From: Diphasiastrum complanatum
Lineage: Eukaryota > Streptophyta > Lycopodiopsida > Lycopodiales > Lycopodiaceae
Assembly (NCBI GenBank): GCA_029204225.1
Contig: CM055102.1
Span: 23,529,390-23,593,389 of the forward strand
DNA: 64,000 bases
Direction of reading: 5' to 3'
Shown: positions 11,560-22,158 of the stretch, piece by piece
How positions within the stretch are numbered: the stretch's first letter is position 1
Layout of the letters: every line of letters begins with the position of its first letter
Notes under the pieces: model-generated
What the model saw: the letters and a program-made list of their open reading frames with translations, nothing else
Told to the model about the DNA's origin: nothing
The model's database searches: none
Program-made: the position numbers and the translations under genes

Positions 11560-14290
11560 AAGCTTACTACTACGAATTTAAATAAAAATTGAGATTTATC
11601 ATATCTACTAAGGTAGTTTATTCTGAACTTTCTCTCTAATAAAATGAAACTGAACTTCTATGTGTTTAGTTCTAGTATGAGTACGTGGGTTCAGAGATAG
11701 AGCTATGTAGCTCTGATTGTCGCACTGGAGTATTGTTGGACCGATCTGTGAAAATTACAGATCTTGTAGCAACTTTCTTAGCCAAATAATTTCCTTCATT
11801 GATGATGTAGCTGCAACGTATTCGAATTCTATAGAGGACAACAAAATACTCTTTTTTTTTTTGTTTTTTGTTGTTCTATGAAATGGGTCCTCCTACAAGA
11901 AAAATAGCCTGATGTGGACTTTCTGGTATCCACGTCTCTTGCCATCTGAATCTGAATAAGTGACTAGTGAAAGTGCAGCTTCTATGTTATCATTGTAACA
12001 CAAAGCATAGAGCTTTGTAGGTTGAATGTACTTCAGTAGTACTCTTTGTAGAGTCTTCCCATATTGTAAGCCTGGATTGGACATGTATTGAGATAGTGTG
12101 CTTACTGCATATGCTAGATCAGGTTGTGTGCAGATCATAGAATACATTATAGATCCTATGACGGTTTGATAAGAGTATCTGCACATTTCTTGTTGTTCTA
12201 CATGAGTTATGGGGCACATGTCTTTAGACAGTTTGGATCCTGGATCCATGGGTGTGTTTATCGGCTTATAGTCCTCCATGCCATATCTGTGAAGTACATT
12301 GATCAGATAAGACTCTTGGCTTATAGCGATCCTTCTGCTTGCGCGATCTCTAGTGATCTCCATACCGAGTAGGTAATGAACTGGGCCTAAATCAGCCATC
12401 TCAAATTCTGATGAAAGCAAAAATTTTGTTTCATGCAGTAACTAATTTGAATTGCTGATAATTAAATAATCATCAACATATAATGCTAGACATAGCTTTT
12501 GACCCTTTACACTTGAGATATACATTTGACTCTGCGGAGCAAGAAGTAAAATTATGCTACAACAGGAAGTGACTAATTATTTCATACCAGACCCTAGGAG
12601 CTTGCTTGAGGCCATATAGCGCCTTATGCAATTTACATACCAAATGCTCTTGGCCTTGAAGGACGTAACCTTCTAGTTGATAAATGAATATTTTTTCTTG
12701 TATGTATCCATGAAGGAATGTTGTCTGGACGTCCATCTGGTGAATGTCCAGGTCTTCTGCAGTAGCTATAGTCAACAAGGTGCAAATAGAGTGATGCTTT
12801 ATCACTGGACTGAAAGTGCCAGTGTAACCTAGTCCATAAACTTGCTCAAATCCTTTAGCCACCAATCGAACTTTCCATTCGGATATTGATCCATCTGGCT
12901 TGTTGTCTGCATCCAACAGTGACTGCTTCTGCAACAGTGGCAGGTTCATCATGATTGATGAATGTCTGAGGGATGAAACGATCAGGTTGTTGTCATTGTC
13001 GTGTAGATCTTCGAATTGCAAGTACCTGAGTAGATGTCTCTCATGGGTGAATGACTGGGATGTCTTCAGCTTGTGGTTGAATAGTCTTAGGTCTGGACCT
13101 ATCGATGATTAATGGAGTTGTTGGAACACACTCCTGCATTTCCTGTTTCTACTTGAAATCATGAAATTTGTCTTCAAGGAAGACTACATCGCGGCTGACT
13201 AAGATTTGACATGTTTCAACATCATAATGCGATATGCTTTATGCGACGTTGAATAACCAATAAAGATATACTTACAGTTGACTGGGTCCAACTTCTTTCT
13301 CAGATCAGACGGTATTTGTGCATAACAAAGACATCCAAACACACGTAGGTGTTTCAGACTTGGTTTGTAGCCATAGTAGGCTTCAAACAGAGTTTTGGAG
13401 TCGATTGTCTTTGTGTTGGAATAATTTTGCAGATAACAAGCTGTAGATATTGCTTCAACCCAAAATTTATTGGGTAACTGAGCATTAGGCATCATGGATC
13501 GTGCAGCTTCCAACAAGGTTCGATTCTTTCGTTCAGCTATGCCATTGTGTTGTGGAATGTAGCTTGTTGTAAATTGATGGTGCACGTCGCATGATGATAG
13601 ATAGTTTGCCATTTCATCATACATGTACTCTCTCCCTGAATCAGACCGCAGGGTCTTGATTCTCTGACCAGTTTGAGTCTCGACAAACTATTTGAATTCT
13701 CTGAAACAGTTGAATGTTTCAGACTTATTCTTGATGAACATGACTCTGGTGAGTCAGGAGAAGTCATCAATAAATGTGATGAAATATAGAGCTTGACCCA
13801 AAGAGGGTACGCTCATAGGACCACATAAGTCACTATGAATTAGTGATAGAATGGACTTAGCTCTTTTGGCGTGTCCTCTTGAAAATCTTGTTTAGAGTTG
13901 TTTCCCTAGTAAGCACATTTAACAGACAATCTAATTTGCTATGGAGACAACATTAATATTCATGTCCTTGACCATATTGTTATGATGCATGTACAAGATT
14001 AACTTCATGTTTAAATGACCTAATCTTTGATGCCAAACATGAGCATTAGAATTACTCACAAAAAGTGCATAATCGTGACTCAAGATATATAAATTTCCTT
14101 CTCTGTATGCAGACAAGATTTCATTAGAATTCCCATCAATAATAGTACATCGACTAGCAGTAAACAAAGCTCTATAGCCTTGATCAATGATTGCTTATAG
14201 ACAATAAATTCTTTGTTGATTTGGGCACGTAAAGTACACTGTCTAACTGTCTAGTGATGCCATCTGGAAACTGTAGTCGAATGGAGTCTT
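11560..14290 (-). pseudogene. Ty1/copia PR-IN-RT-RNase H, element B
   Basis: The longest copia remnant of the window. From 14290 down: the post-protease segment with DGITRQLDSVLYVPKSTKN, GAG-pre-integrase with VWHQRLGHLN (frame 14167-13931), and integrase (13770-13199) with QHNGIAERKNRTLLEAA and FGCLCYAQIPSDLRKKLDP. RT follows: FEQVYGLGYTGTFSPVIKH, MDVQTTFLHGYIQEKIF and YGLKQAPRVWYE (13021-12557). Then come the DLGPVHYLLGMEITR and LSQYMSNPGLQYGKTLQ segment (12420-11893) and RNase H debris to about 11560. The catalytic YVDD region (12550-12420) is damaged, and stops or frameshifts separate every domain. gag and the 5' LTR are absent. Confidence 0.92.
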
Positions 14291-14419
14291 GACCTTTGAC
14301 TTTGTGTAAGCTTGAGCTAGTTCATCACTCCCGTGAGAAGAGAACTCTCTTACGCCGACGCGTTGATCTGGAAACAGACAACACAAAGTCTTCTACTTCA
14401 CTTTTGGGCCACCCTGAGT

Positions 14420-14535
14420 ACAAAAGGATTTTTGCGAAAAATGCGACACGTGTTCACTCGAATTTTAGGGCCATTTCAGTCACCCCGAAAAATGCAAATT
14501 TTCGAAGAATGCAAAAAATGCAACACTTTGCAAAT
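14420..14535. repeat. Minisatellite-like units, third site
   Basis: Three units of the GCGAAAAATGCGACAC / CGAAAAATGCAAATTTTCG / GAATGCAAAAAATGCAAC kind lie just 5' of element B. They are the same core as the arrays at 9.5 and 11.3 kb, which suggests that the motif travels with the untranslated or LTR parts of this copia family. Confidence 0.6.
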
Positions 14536-14799
14536 TTATCCAAGATTTCACATACAGACTATCTACGTCTTCATGCTCCAATAATAACTGACCTAATTGA
14601 TCAATTACACAGCTGTTAACGATTTTGTAATTGTAAACTTAGAATAACACAAGATCATCCAACAACTATATATGTAAATGAGCGATTGGAGAAAGTTGTA
14701 GTTGTTGATACTTGAGATTGATACTAAGTCTACACAACAGAGGTCAAACGACCAAAACATGTCTTCACAGTATCTGACTCCTCAGAGTTAGAGAATAAA

Positions 14800-15300
14800 G
14801 AGAGAGAGTAAATATTCAAAACTATAGCAATTGATTTGTTTTTGTAAGTAGGTCATGCGCTTATCAGCGCAATTGTTTTGTGATCTGATAGTTGTTATTA
14901 CAACATTGAATATATACAAATTCGCTATTGTTCTATCTCATTGCATTCTTGTTGAATGTTAATTAACTCTCACTTTTCTTCCGCAAGTATCATAAACGAA
15001 AAAATGTATGGCTATCTTTGACGCCTAATCATTTAAACATTTCTTTATATCAGAATATTAGTATCAGATAATTGCATGATTGTCTCAGATGCCTAATCGT
15101 TTATGCAATCTCTCTCTATGGTTGTCTACGACACCTACATTGATACTCATTAATCAACACAATTAGAACTGCTCTATAACTCTGCTCTCTAAGTAATCCA
15201 AAGATCCTATTATTTCAAAAACTGCCATCGTTCTTTATCTCAGATGGTCTATCTCAGTGGGACTGCACTTAGACGCGCCAACAGAGTGGTATCAGAACTG
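14800..15300 (+). mobile_element. LTR end with tRNA-Met-type primer-binding site
   Basis: TGGTATCAGAACTG at 15287-15300 closely matches the copia primer-binding site complementary to initiator tRNA-Met (TGGTATCAGAGC). It is preceded, after three bases, by GCGCCAACA ending at 15283, a plausible LTR terminus (CA). The element would be plus-oriented. Nothing of its body follows: 25 to 40 bases further on lies the cut end of a minus-strand copia. The 5' end of the LTR could not be found; 14800 is nominal. Confidence 0.55.
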
Positions 15301-15319
15301 ATAAGCAAACATCCACACT

Positions 15320-16880
15320 ATCTCCATCAAGATATATGAGTGAACCAACTAGCTTCCTATAGAGAGTAATGTTCTCGAAGGATCTTTCATTACCTCGTAT
15401 AGTGAGCTTTACACTTGACTCCATAGGTATATCACAAGATTTAGCATCTACCATATGAAATCTTTTTAGAATAGAATTAGCATACTTCTTTTGACAAATG
15501 AAAGTAGATTGAGAAATTCTAAATACATCTATTCCGATGACATAATGCAAAGACCAAGATCATGCACATCAAACTCATTTTTTAGTGCAATCTTGATATC
15601 ATCAATATCTTGATTGTTGCCTCCACTCAAAATGATATCATCCACATAGATTAGAAGAATGGTAACATCATTTCCAACAAATCTATAGTAAAGTGAATGA
15701 TCATACTCACTCATCTTAAAGTTTTGAAAAATTAGAAAGATATTAAGCTTAGCATACCAACTCGTTGGTGCTTCCTTAAGTCCATACAAACTCTTTTGTA
15801 GAAAACACACATGATTAGGCCTGCCATGTGAAATGTAGCCCTCGGGTTGCTCCATAAACACCTCCTCCTCAAGATCACCATTCAAGAATGCAGTAGTGAT
15901 ATCCAATTGCCATAGATCCCATCCAAAAAGTGTTGCAAGAGATATGATGACCCGAATGCTTACCATCTTTGCCACGGGTGCAAAGGTCTCATCATAGTTA
16001 ATTCCATACTCTTGAGCATATCCTTTTGCCACCAGCCTTGCCTTGTACTTATTGATTGATCCATCTTGGTTTGTCGAAGATCCACTTGCATCCAATAGCC
16101 TTCTTGTCCTTTGGAAGTTCCACCAATATCCATGTGTCATTCTTCATAAGAGCTTGATACTCAATTGGATCCACTCCTCTTTTTGCCTTGCTTCATCTCC
16201 ACATGTAGGTTCATCAAAAGAGGTTAGGAAATCATAGTTTGTACCACCAACAACTTGCTTACATTTTTCATCATAAGTGAGCCTCAAAGGTTGTTGCCTT
16301 TGCCTTGATGTCCTCCTTGTCTTGTGATTTGAAGTAGGCTCTTCAACATTAACATCCAAAGTATCATCAATGGCATCAACATCAAGAATGTTAGATCCAA
16401 CATCCACACCACCACTTGAAGAAACTTTTGGAAAGTTTCTCTCATAAAAAATGACATCTCTTCCAATGAGCACTGTCTTAGTGAAGGAATAAAAACTTTG
16501 TAAGCCTTACTCACCTCACTATAACCAACAAATATAACTTTCTTTGAAGATGGATCATCTTTTGTTCTATCATCAAAAGTAATGTTGATATAGCAAATGC
16601 ATACAAAAGTTTTGAAAAACTTGTGTCTCGACCTCCTACCAAACAAGACTTCAAAAGGAGTTTTTCCATCCAATACCACACTCGGCCATCTATTGCATAG
16701 AAAATCAGCACACAACAAAGCTTGATCCCAAAAGGATGTAGGAAGATTTGCACCTAACATCATGGCTTTGGCACCTTCACATAAGGTTCTATTCTTCCTC
16801 TCAACCACTCGATTTTGTTGTGGTGTCCTTGGGCTTGTGTACTCAACTCGTGCAAGCAAGATGTAATACGTGCACATTCT
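15320..16880 (-). pseudogene. Ty1/copia IN-RT remnant, element C
   Basis: From 16880 down: integrase with TPQQNRVVERKNRTLCEGA and FWDQALLCADFLCNRWPS (16850-16680), then the linker with VIFVGYSEVSKAYKVF (about 16540). RT (16140-15529) is almost intact: VAKGYAQEYGINYDETFAPV, QLDITTAFLNGDLEEEVFME, LYGLKEAPTSWY and LLIYVDDIILSGG with catalytic YVDD. The DLG segment follows after a frame change (15550-15325), then ENITLYRKLVGSLIYL, where it stops abruptly. RNase H is missing. Both ends are cut: at 5' by dispersed repeat R1, at 3' near the plus-strand LTR end. Confidence 0.93.
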
Positions 16881-16914
16881 ATTGCACTAAAAGTAGAATA
16901 ATGTTACTTGTCAT

Positions 16915-17105
16915 TAGAGGAGTTCTAAATCCAAAAAAGACCCTTTGTAAAGATACTTTTCTTACACATGGACCAATCAAAACACTCAAATTTGAAATCT
17001 ACATAACGTAGCTCATTAGAATTGAAAAAAAAAAAGTTTTCTTAGTAATGCTATAATTCGGCGTCGGGGGCAACCCGCAAGCATGACATGTTATTCATAC
17101 GCATC
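16915..17105 (+). repeat. Dispersed repeat R1, copy 2
   Basis: It starts with CCAAAAAAGACCCTTTG (16932), as does copy 3. It shares AACACTCAAATTTGAAAT (about 16982-16999) and the CCCGCAAGCATGACATGTTA segment (about 17074-17093) with copy 1, then breaks off near 17105. It lies directly at the truncated 5' end of copia element C. Confidence 0.7.
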
Positions 17106-17860
17106 AAACACCGCTACTTGTATACGATAAACGCAACTGCTTGGCTATAAAATCTTTTGACCCTTCCGTAGAGTGCAGTGTTGAAATGGCCCCATGGGAT
17201 ATGAAGGAAACTCTATACTCGTGGCTCATGGGTTGGGTCCAAATGCGAATCCCTATCGTCTTTACTAGAAGAAACCTTCTGTTCGACTGTGAGCATGTTA
17301 TGTCCCCTTTAATTGTGAACTACTTTGTTGAGGTCGAAGGGTACTCGTACCCCTTCGACCCCCCTACAAATTAGAATTGAACAGCCCAACTTGGGCTGCA
17401 ACTAATTTTTTTACATGTTACATATACAAAAAATCAATATACGATATACTGCATAGATTTGAATGGTTATTTCATTCTTGAGCGATTGCTTTGAGTTTCA
17501 TTTGCAGCTTTCTGATTTATTGGGATGAAGGTTGAAAGTTCGAGGCATTCTTCAACCTGTAAATCCTATGTTGGTGCTTGTAAATGTTTCCAATCATATT
17601 CCAGCATGATTTTTGAGTCACAGATAGGATAGAAAATTAGTTGTTGTCAAGATTTGTGCTCCTTGCAACATTACTAGTATGTGGTCACATGCATATTCCA
17701 TCATGATCTATGAATGATGGTATGGCTGGAGTTTATTAAAGTTATAATTTGTGCTCCTTGGATGGTTTTTATGTTTTGCTTAAGAGTGAAGGGGTATTAA
17801 AGGTGTTAAAGATGGAATATGTTAAAGATCCACATGAAGTACATATTTTTGAGACTTAAG
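17106..17860. other. Unassigned stretch with a 77-codon frame and a hairpin
   Basis: A plus frame at 17141-17374 (77 codons) has locally higher GC than its surroundings and includes DMKETLYSWLMGWVQMR. I recognise no family. Within it lies an almost perfect inverted repeat at 17332-17360, GGTCGAAGGGTAC against GTACCCCTTCGACC with a two-base loop. The remainder to 17860 looks non-coding. It could be a scrap of an unknown element. Confidence 0.3.
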
Positions 17861-18180
17861 TGCAATTTCAGACAGTTACAAATGGTACTTCCATAGTACC
17901 AAATTTGGTAGTCTCAAGTACTGAACAAAAAATCTGTAATTTATCAACAAGTACTTTGGAGTTTCAAACAAGCAGTACCTGTTTTTCAAATGGAAAAGGC
18001 AATTTTAGTCAATACCAAAAGCACTATAATTGAGACTCCGACAGTACCAAAAAACGTAGCCTGAACTTATAAACAGAAAAAAGAAAAATACTGATAAATA
18101 GGTGATCCAACGTATCAAATTGGTACTCATCAGTTTCAAAACAATACTATGAAAGTACCAAATGTATCAATATAAGGCAC
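17861..18180. repeat. Degenerate AGTACCAAA-type repeat
   Basis: About ten occurrences of AGTACCAAA-like or AGTACT-like words occur, irregularly spaced by 20-35 bases. The same word dominates 47745-48130, and both loci lie near a shared 26-base sequence (18804-18830 and 48404-48430), so the two regions probably belong to one repeat family. Confidence 0.5.
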
Positions 18181-18202
18181 AAAAGTTAATTGCATCATGA
18201 TC

Positions 18203-18562
18203 TCAAGCATTAAGCAAGTCCTCTTGATCGCTGTCATCTTCGTATGACATGTTGTTGTATATGTTCTCATACACATTGGTGGATAATCGAAACATGTTAT
18301 GATATCCAGGGATAGGCTCCATGGGAAACCGGATTGCTCTCACCAAGTGTGAATAGATCATTACCGGTTGTGTCTGGTCTAGAAGGTTGTATGTATTGAT
18401 CATGCCTTCGACTTGGCCATGGTATAGGCCTTCAACTACTCTCCCTTCTCTAACAATTGTGTTGTGCCATGCATCCTTCTGTGTTGTCGCTGCCTGGTAC
18501 ATCGTCTTGGTGCATTTAAGAAGGTAGAAATCATCTCTTTCGAACGTGAGGAGAGAGAGAGC
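18203..18562 (-). CDS. Unknown ORF, acidic C-terminus
   Basis: Reading from a Met at 18502 gives 99 codons ending YEDDSDQEDLLNA; the frame stays open upstream through FERDDFYLLKCTKTM (about 18550-18500) into a GA-rich tract, so this may be a terminal exon or domain rather than a whole gene. Visible features are VREGRVVEGLYHGQVEGM, IYSHLVRAIRFPMEP and the acidic tail. I recognise no family. Composition looks coding-like, but the neighbourhood is entirely transposon-derived, so an element-encoded protein fragment is the likeliest explanation. Confidence 0.3.
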   Translation of the reverse strand, partial: ALSLLTFERDDFYLLKCTKTMYQAATTQKDAWHNTIVREGRVVEGLYHGQVEGMINTYNLLDQTQPVMIYSHLVRAIRFPMEPIPGYHNMFRLSTNVYENIYNNMSYEDDSDQEDLLNA

Positions 18563-18612
18563 GAGCTAGATTGCGAGAGAGAGACAGAGCTAGAGCGAGA
18601 GCGAGAGAGAGA
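18549..18612. repeat. Imperfect (GA)n tract
   Basis: GA dinucleotides interrupted by GAGCTAGATTGC-like stretches. It is older or more mutated than the perfect tracts elsewhere in the window. Confidence 0.85.
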
Positions 18613-18889
18613 AGACGGCGGCCAGCTGTCCCACAACAAAAGTAATTATTAAGCAATTATTAGAAATACACACCTACAAATCTGTTACAAACAGTCATAG
18701 TCTCTTCATCTCTAGTGGACCCAATTTAGAATGTTAATCAATAAACATTTTTTTGAGTGCATTTCTACCGAAAAAAAGGTAGTGTCCTTGACAGTCCATG
18801 TTGTACCACCAAACCATGCTTTTAGCCCTATTGGTAGATACCTTCCCCTAGGCTCATGAAGTGGTGGAGTTCTCTCATACTCATCTTCT

Positions 18890-19646
18890 CAAGTTTGATC
18901 CTCTTGTGCAACATTATATGAAATCTCTTCTTCATCTTCTTTCAAGATTGTGGGAAGTCTTTTGATGCTATCATCACCACCTGCATGGTCTTCATCCTCA
19001 AACCTATGCATTTCATCAAAGATAACATCTTTATTAATGTGAATTTTATTCATTACAGGATCGAAACGCCTTTGTCCTCTCATCATGGCCGACAAAGATA
19101 CACTTGATTGCTTTGGTGTCAAGTTTGCTTCGCTCCTCCTTTGGCACGTGTACATATGCCTTACACCCAAAGTCTCAAAACTTAGTCAATTCTAGGCTTC
19201 ATTCTCGTAAGAGCTTCTTCGAGAGTAACATTTGGAACCGCAACTGTGGGACTTCTATTTTGCATGAATGTTGCCGCATTACACGCCTCCGACCAATAAG
19301 AGTTTGGTAAGCCCATTTGCTTCATCATGGAGCATGCCCTTTCCATAATGTTTCTATTCTTTCTTTCTGCTACACTATTACTATGCGGCGTGTGTGCTTG
19401 AGCAAATTATCTTTTGATGTCATGTTCCTTGCAAAAGTCTTCAAAATTATCTGACTTATATTCGTCCCCTCTATCTAATCTAAGTACTTTGATTCGTGCA
19501 TCCAGTTGGTTCTCCACTACCTTGAATTTCTTGAAGTGCGAAACAACATCAGATTTCTTTTTCAAGAAATATATCCATGTCCTCTTGGAGTAATCATCCA
19601 TGAAGGTCATAAAATAATAAGCTCCCCCTATAGACATGGTCTTCAT
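18890..19646 (-). pseudogene. Ty1/copia integrase remnant, element D
   Basis: Frame 19646-19407 carries the integrase core: FMTFMDDYSKRTWIYFLKKK and VLRLDRGDEYKSDNFEDFC. After a frame change (about 19200-19110) comes FGCKAYVHVPKEERSKLDTK and CIFVGHDERTKAF, the usual post-core region. Frame 19170-18889 then gives FDPVMNKIHINKDVIFDE, the spacer between integrase and RT. No RT follows. The 5' end (19646) abuts a plus-strand LINE remnant. Confidence 0.88.
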
Positions 19647-19649
19647 TGG

Positions 19650-21745
19650 GCCTCCTTGTCAGAGCTAGTCCTTTGGCCTCAACAGGTGCTTGCTGGCTGC
19701 AGATCTCGATCCAAACGTCTTCGTCCGCAACCCTGCTAGTAGCCTCAGCATCTAGCGCGCTCCTAGAAGATACTGCCTTTTTTGCCTCCTCTACTCATGC
19801 ATTCGTTCAAACGGAGAGGCAAGCCAGACATGCAAGCTGGTCACCTCAATCCCAAGCAAGAAAAGTGGGCGCCCTCCTTTGCGTCGGGTGCCTCAGACTC
19901 ATTTTTGTATCTTGGAAGCTTATAACCAGTTGTTGATCCAAGCAGAGCAGAACCCATCCCTACATCCGACAGTGGCGCCTCTCCGAATGGCTCCCACTAC
20001 TGTGGGAGATGCTCTGAAGGTCCGTTTCTTTCATCTTGATTCGTCTCTTTTTCGGCTCATCTTGTTGCTCTCACTAATAGCTCTATGGTTACGTACTTAA
20101 TGGGTTAACCTCCCTATGTGAATAGTGTTTTGGGGAAAGCCATTGGGGATGGCTCAATACCAAGGAAATTGGATCACAAGCCCTAGGCAAAGGTTTCTTT
20201 CTTAGTTTGGCAATGCACAAGAGGTTAGCACCATTCTCGCCAACGGTCCATACCTTCACCGTGGCAACTCGGTGTACATTACTAGATATACAAATAACTT
20301 CTCAATTGGCGACACTTCTCAAATGGAAGTTTTTGTTTGGGTCGAACTCCCCTTCTTTCATTCAAAATTGTTGTCAACCCTTGATGTTGTTCTCCCTAGC
20401 CTCAAAAAGGTTCACCTCATTCAACCTCCCAAAACTCACAATCCTTCTCCTCATGTGATGGCCTGTGTGCTGTGAAAACTGGCTGATTCCCTCGTAGAGC
20501 AGCCGCAGTTCCATTGCAATAACCGGGTGTATCATCAAGCAGTGGTTTTCAAGGGTTTGCCTCATTCTTGTTACCGTTGCCGATGTCTTGGTCATGTGGT
20601 CGCCAGTTGCCCTCTTTCACCGACGTTCTCCCGATTTGCCCTTGAATTCTACAATTGGGAAATTGTGCCTTTGGCTCCTACTCTGTCTACTTTGTCCTCG
20701 GTTGCTACTCCTTTGTTGCCTACTCCGGCTTTGTGGCCTCTAACGCTTTCGTCGCCTCAGCCATGTTCTTTGGCGGCTGGTCAAGTGGGACCTCTTTAGA
20801 CTGTTGGGCGTAGCTCGATGATCACTTCCACACTTGCTGATAGTCAAGCTCATGCTGCTTCAAATTCTCCTCCTGGATTGGTTCATCAGTGTTTCGATGA
20901 TCGTTCACACTGCTGGTCAGCCTGTAGCACAGCTCGTGGAGGCCTTAACACCCATTTCGAATTTACTAGGTGAGAGTTCATCTCCCTTGCCACAATCGTG
21001 GGCGGACTATCCGCCTGATGAGCTATTTTCATCCTTGCTTGCTTCGCCCTCGGGACAATGCTCCTCTGACAATCTCCAATAGTTTTTGGGCCCTCCTACT
21101 ACTCGGATTGTCTCCTCTTTGCGAGTTGCTTCACGGAGGACCTCGCCTTCTGCCTCCTTATTGGCAATTGTCCCAACAATAATCGCCAAAAAACACCATG
21201 CTCCTGGAAAACATGTTGCACATCTGACTGTCTTGAAGCGGGACATACGCTTCTCGCTGCTCCAGCTTCTCCTCCTGCGGCAACTTTGCCCCCGGAGCTC
21301 TCTCTCTCTCTCTCTCAAGTGCAACTCCTCTTCCCTTTAGGTCAAAATTCATAATAGTGTTGCCCTGCTTCGACATGCTAGCCGTTCTAAGTGTCGTCGT
21401 TCTAAGTGTCGTTCTCTTGACCAGGCCAAGCTCTTAGCCTCCTCTCTCCTCATCCATATTGTTGTGTCACGTGCTTCTGATTCGAACTCGACCCTTTTTG
21501 CTTCTCTTGAGCTCCACTGTCAGGTGATCCTCCGTAGAATTGTCACTTATGTGGCGACTGGCCTTATTCTCTGTTCTAAACTTAGTTGGCTTAAGCAGGG
21601 TGATCTTCCTACTTTTTTCTTTCACACCCTTAGACGGAGACGTTCAAGTTCCTTTGTTCATTCTCTTGTAGTTGACAGCCAAGTGCTACATGACTCGCCT
21701 TCCGTAGTTCGAGCTTTTCCTTCCTCTTTCCCATTAAAGGAATTT
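19650..21745 (+). pseudogene. LINE remnant: ORF1 gag-like plus ORF2 scrap
   Basis: A plant LINE-type ORF1 is visible in broken frames. There is a DUF4283-like segment with QMEVFVWVELPFFHSKLL (about 20320-20370), then a CCHC zinc knuckle with Cys-x2-Cys-x4-His-x4-Cys in CYRCRCLGHVVASC (20569-20610), as in the zf-CCHC_4 family, then a Pro/Ser/Leu-rich tail to about 21300. After 21460 an ORF2 segment from the region between endonuclease and RT appears: KLSWLKQGDLPTFFFHTLRR (about 21581-21640). The endonuclease itself does not fit in the gap and is deleted, and RT is lost beyond 21745, where dispersed repeat R1 begins. There are many stops. Confidence 0.7.
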
Positions 21746-22158
21746 TGAATCTAAAAAAGACCCTATAAGAAATGCTACGTAGATTGAAATTTCTTTTTAA
21801 TGTAAATTATCAAAATAAATTCATTTCCTGCCCAAATGCTTTTTCATTTTTGCCTGCACTATTTTCAATACTTAACCATTCCATGTACATTACCGTTTAT
21901 AGTTCCTTAAAAATAGTATAACTTTTTAACCGTAGCTCCAATTGAGACAAAAAAAAAATTATAACGATGGAAAGCGCTCGACAAGAGCTTTCCAACGATA
22001 CAGTACATGATCTACTTCCGAGCAACTGTTCAAAAATTATAGCTGGTCAAAGTTAAAAAAGACCCAATACCTCTTCTGTGCATGGATTAAGGACTCTTTT
22101 GAGCAAATATCGCTTATGTGCGTGGATAGAGCACCCTCTCAGTGAGAGGGTACTCTAT
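21745..22158 (+). repeat. Dispersed repeat R1, copy 3, with terminal hairpin
   Basis: It begins TCTAAAAAAGACCC at 21749 (as copy 2) and contains GTAGCTCCAATTGAGA, AAAGCGCTCGACAAGAGCTT and GATCTACTTCCGA (about 21930-22020), matching copy 1. It ends in a strong inverted repeat at 22127-22157, TAGAGCACCCTCTCA against TGAGAGGGTACTCTA with one mismatch and a single-base loop. The direct word AAAAAAGACCC recurs near 22056. It cuts off the LINE ORF2 fragment. Confidence 0.72.
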
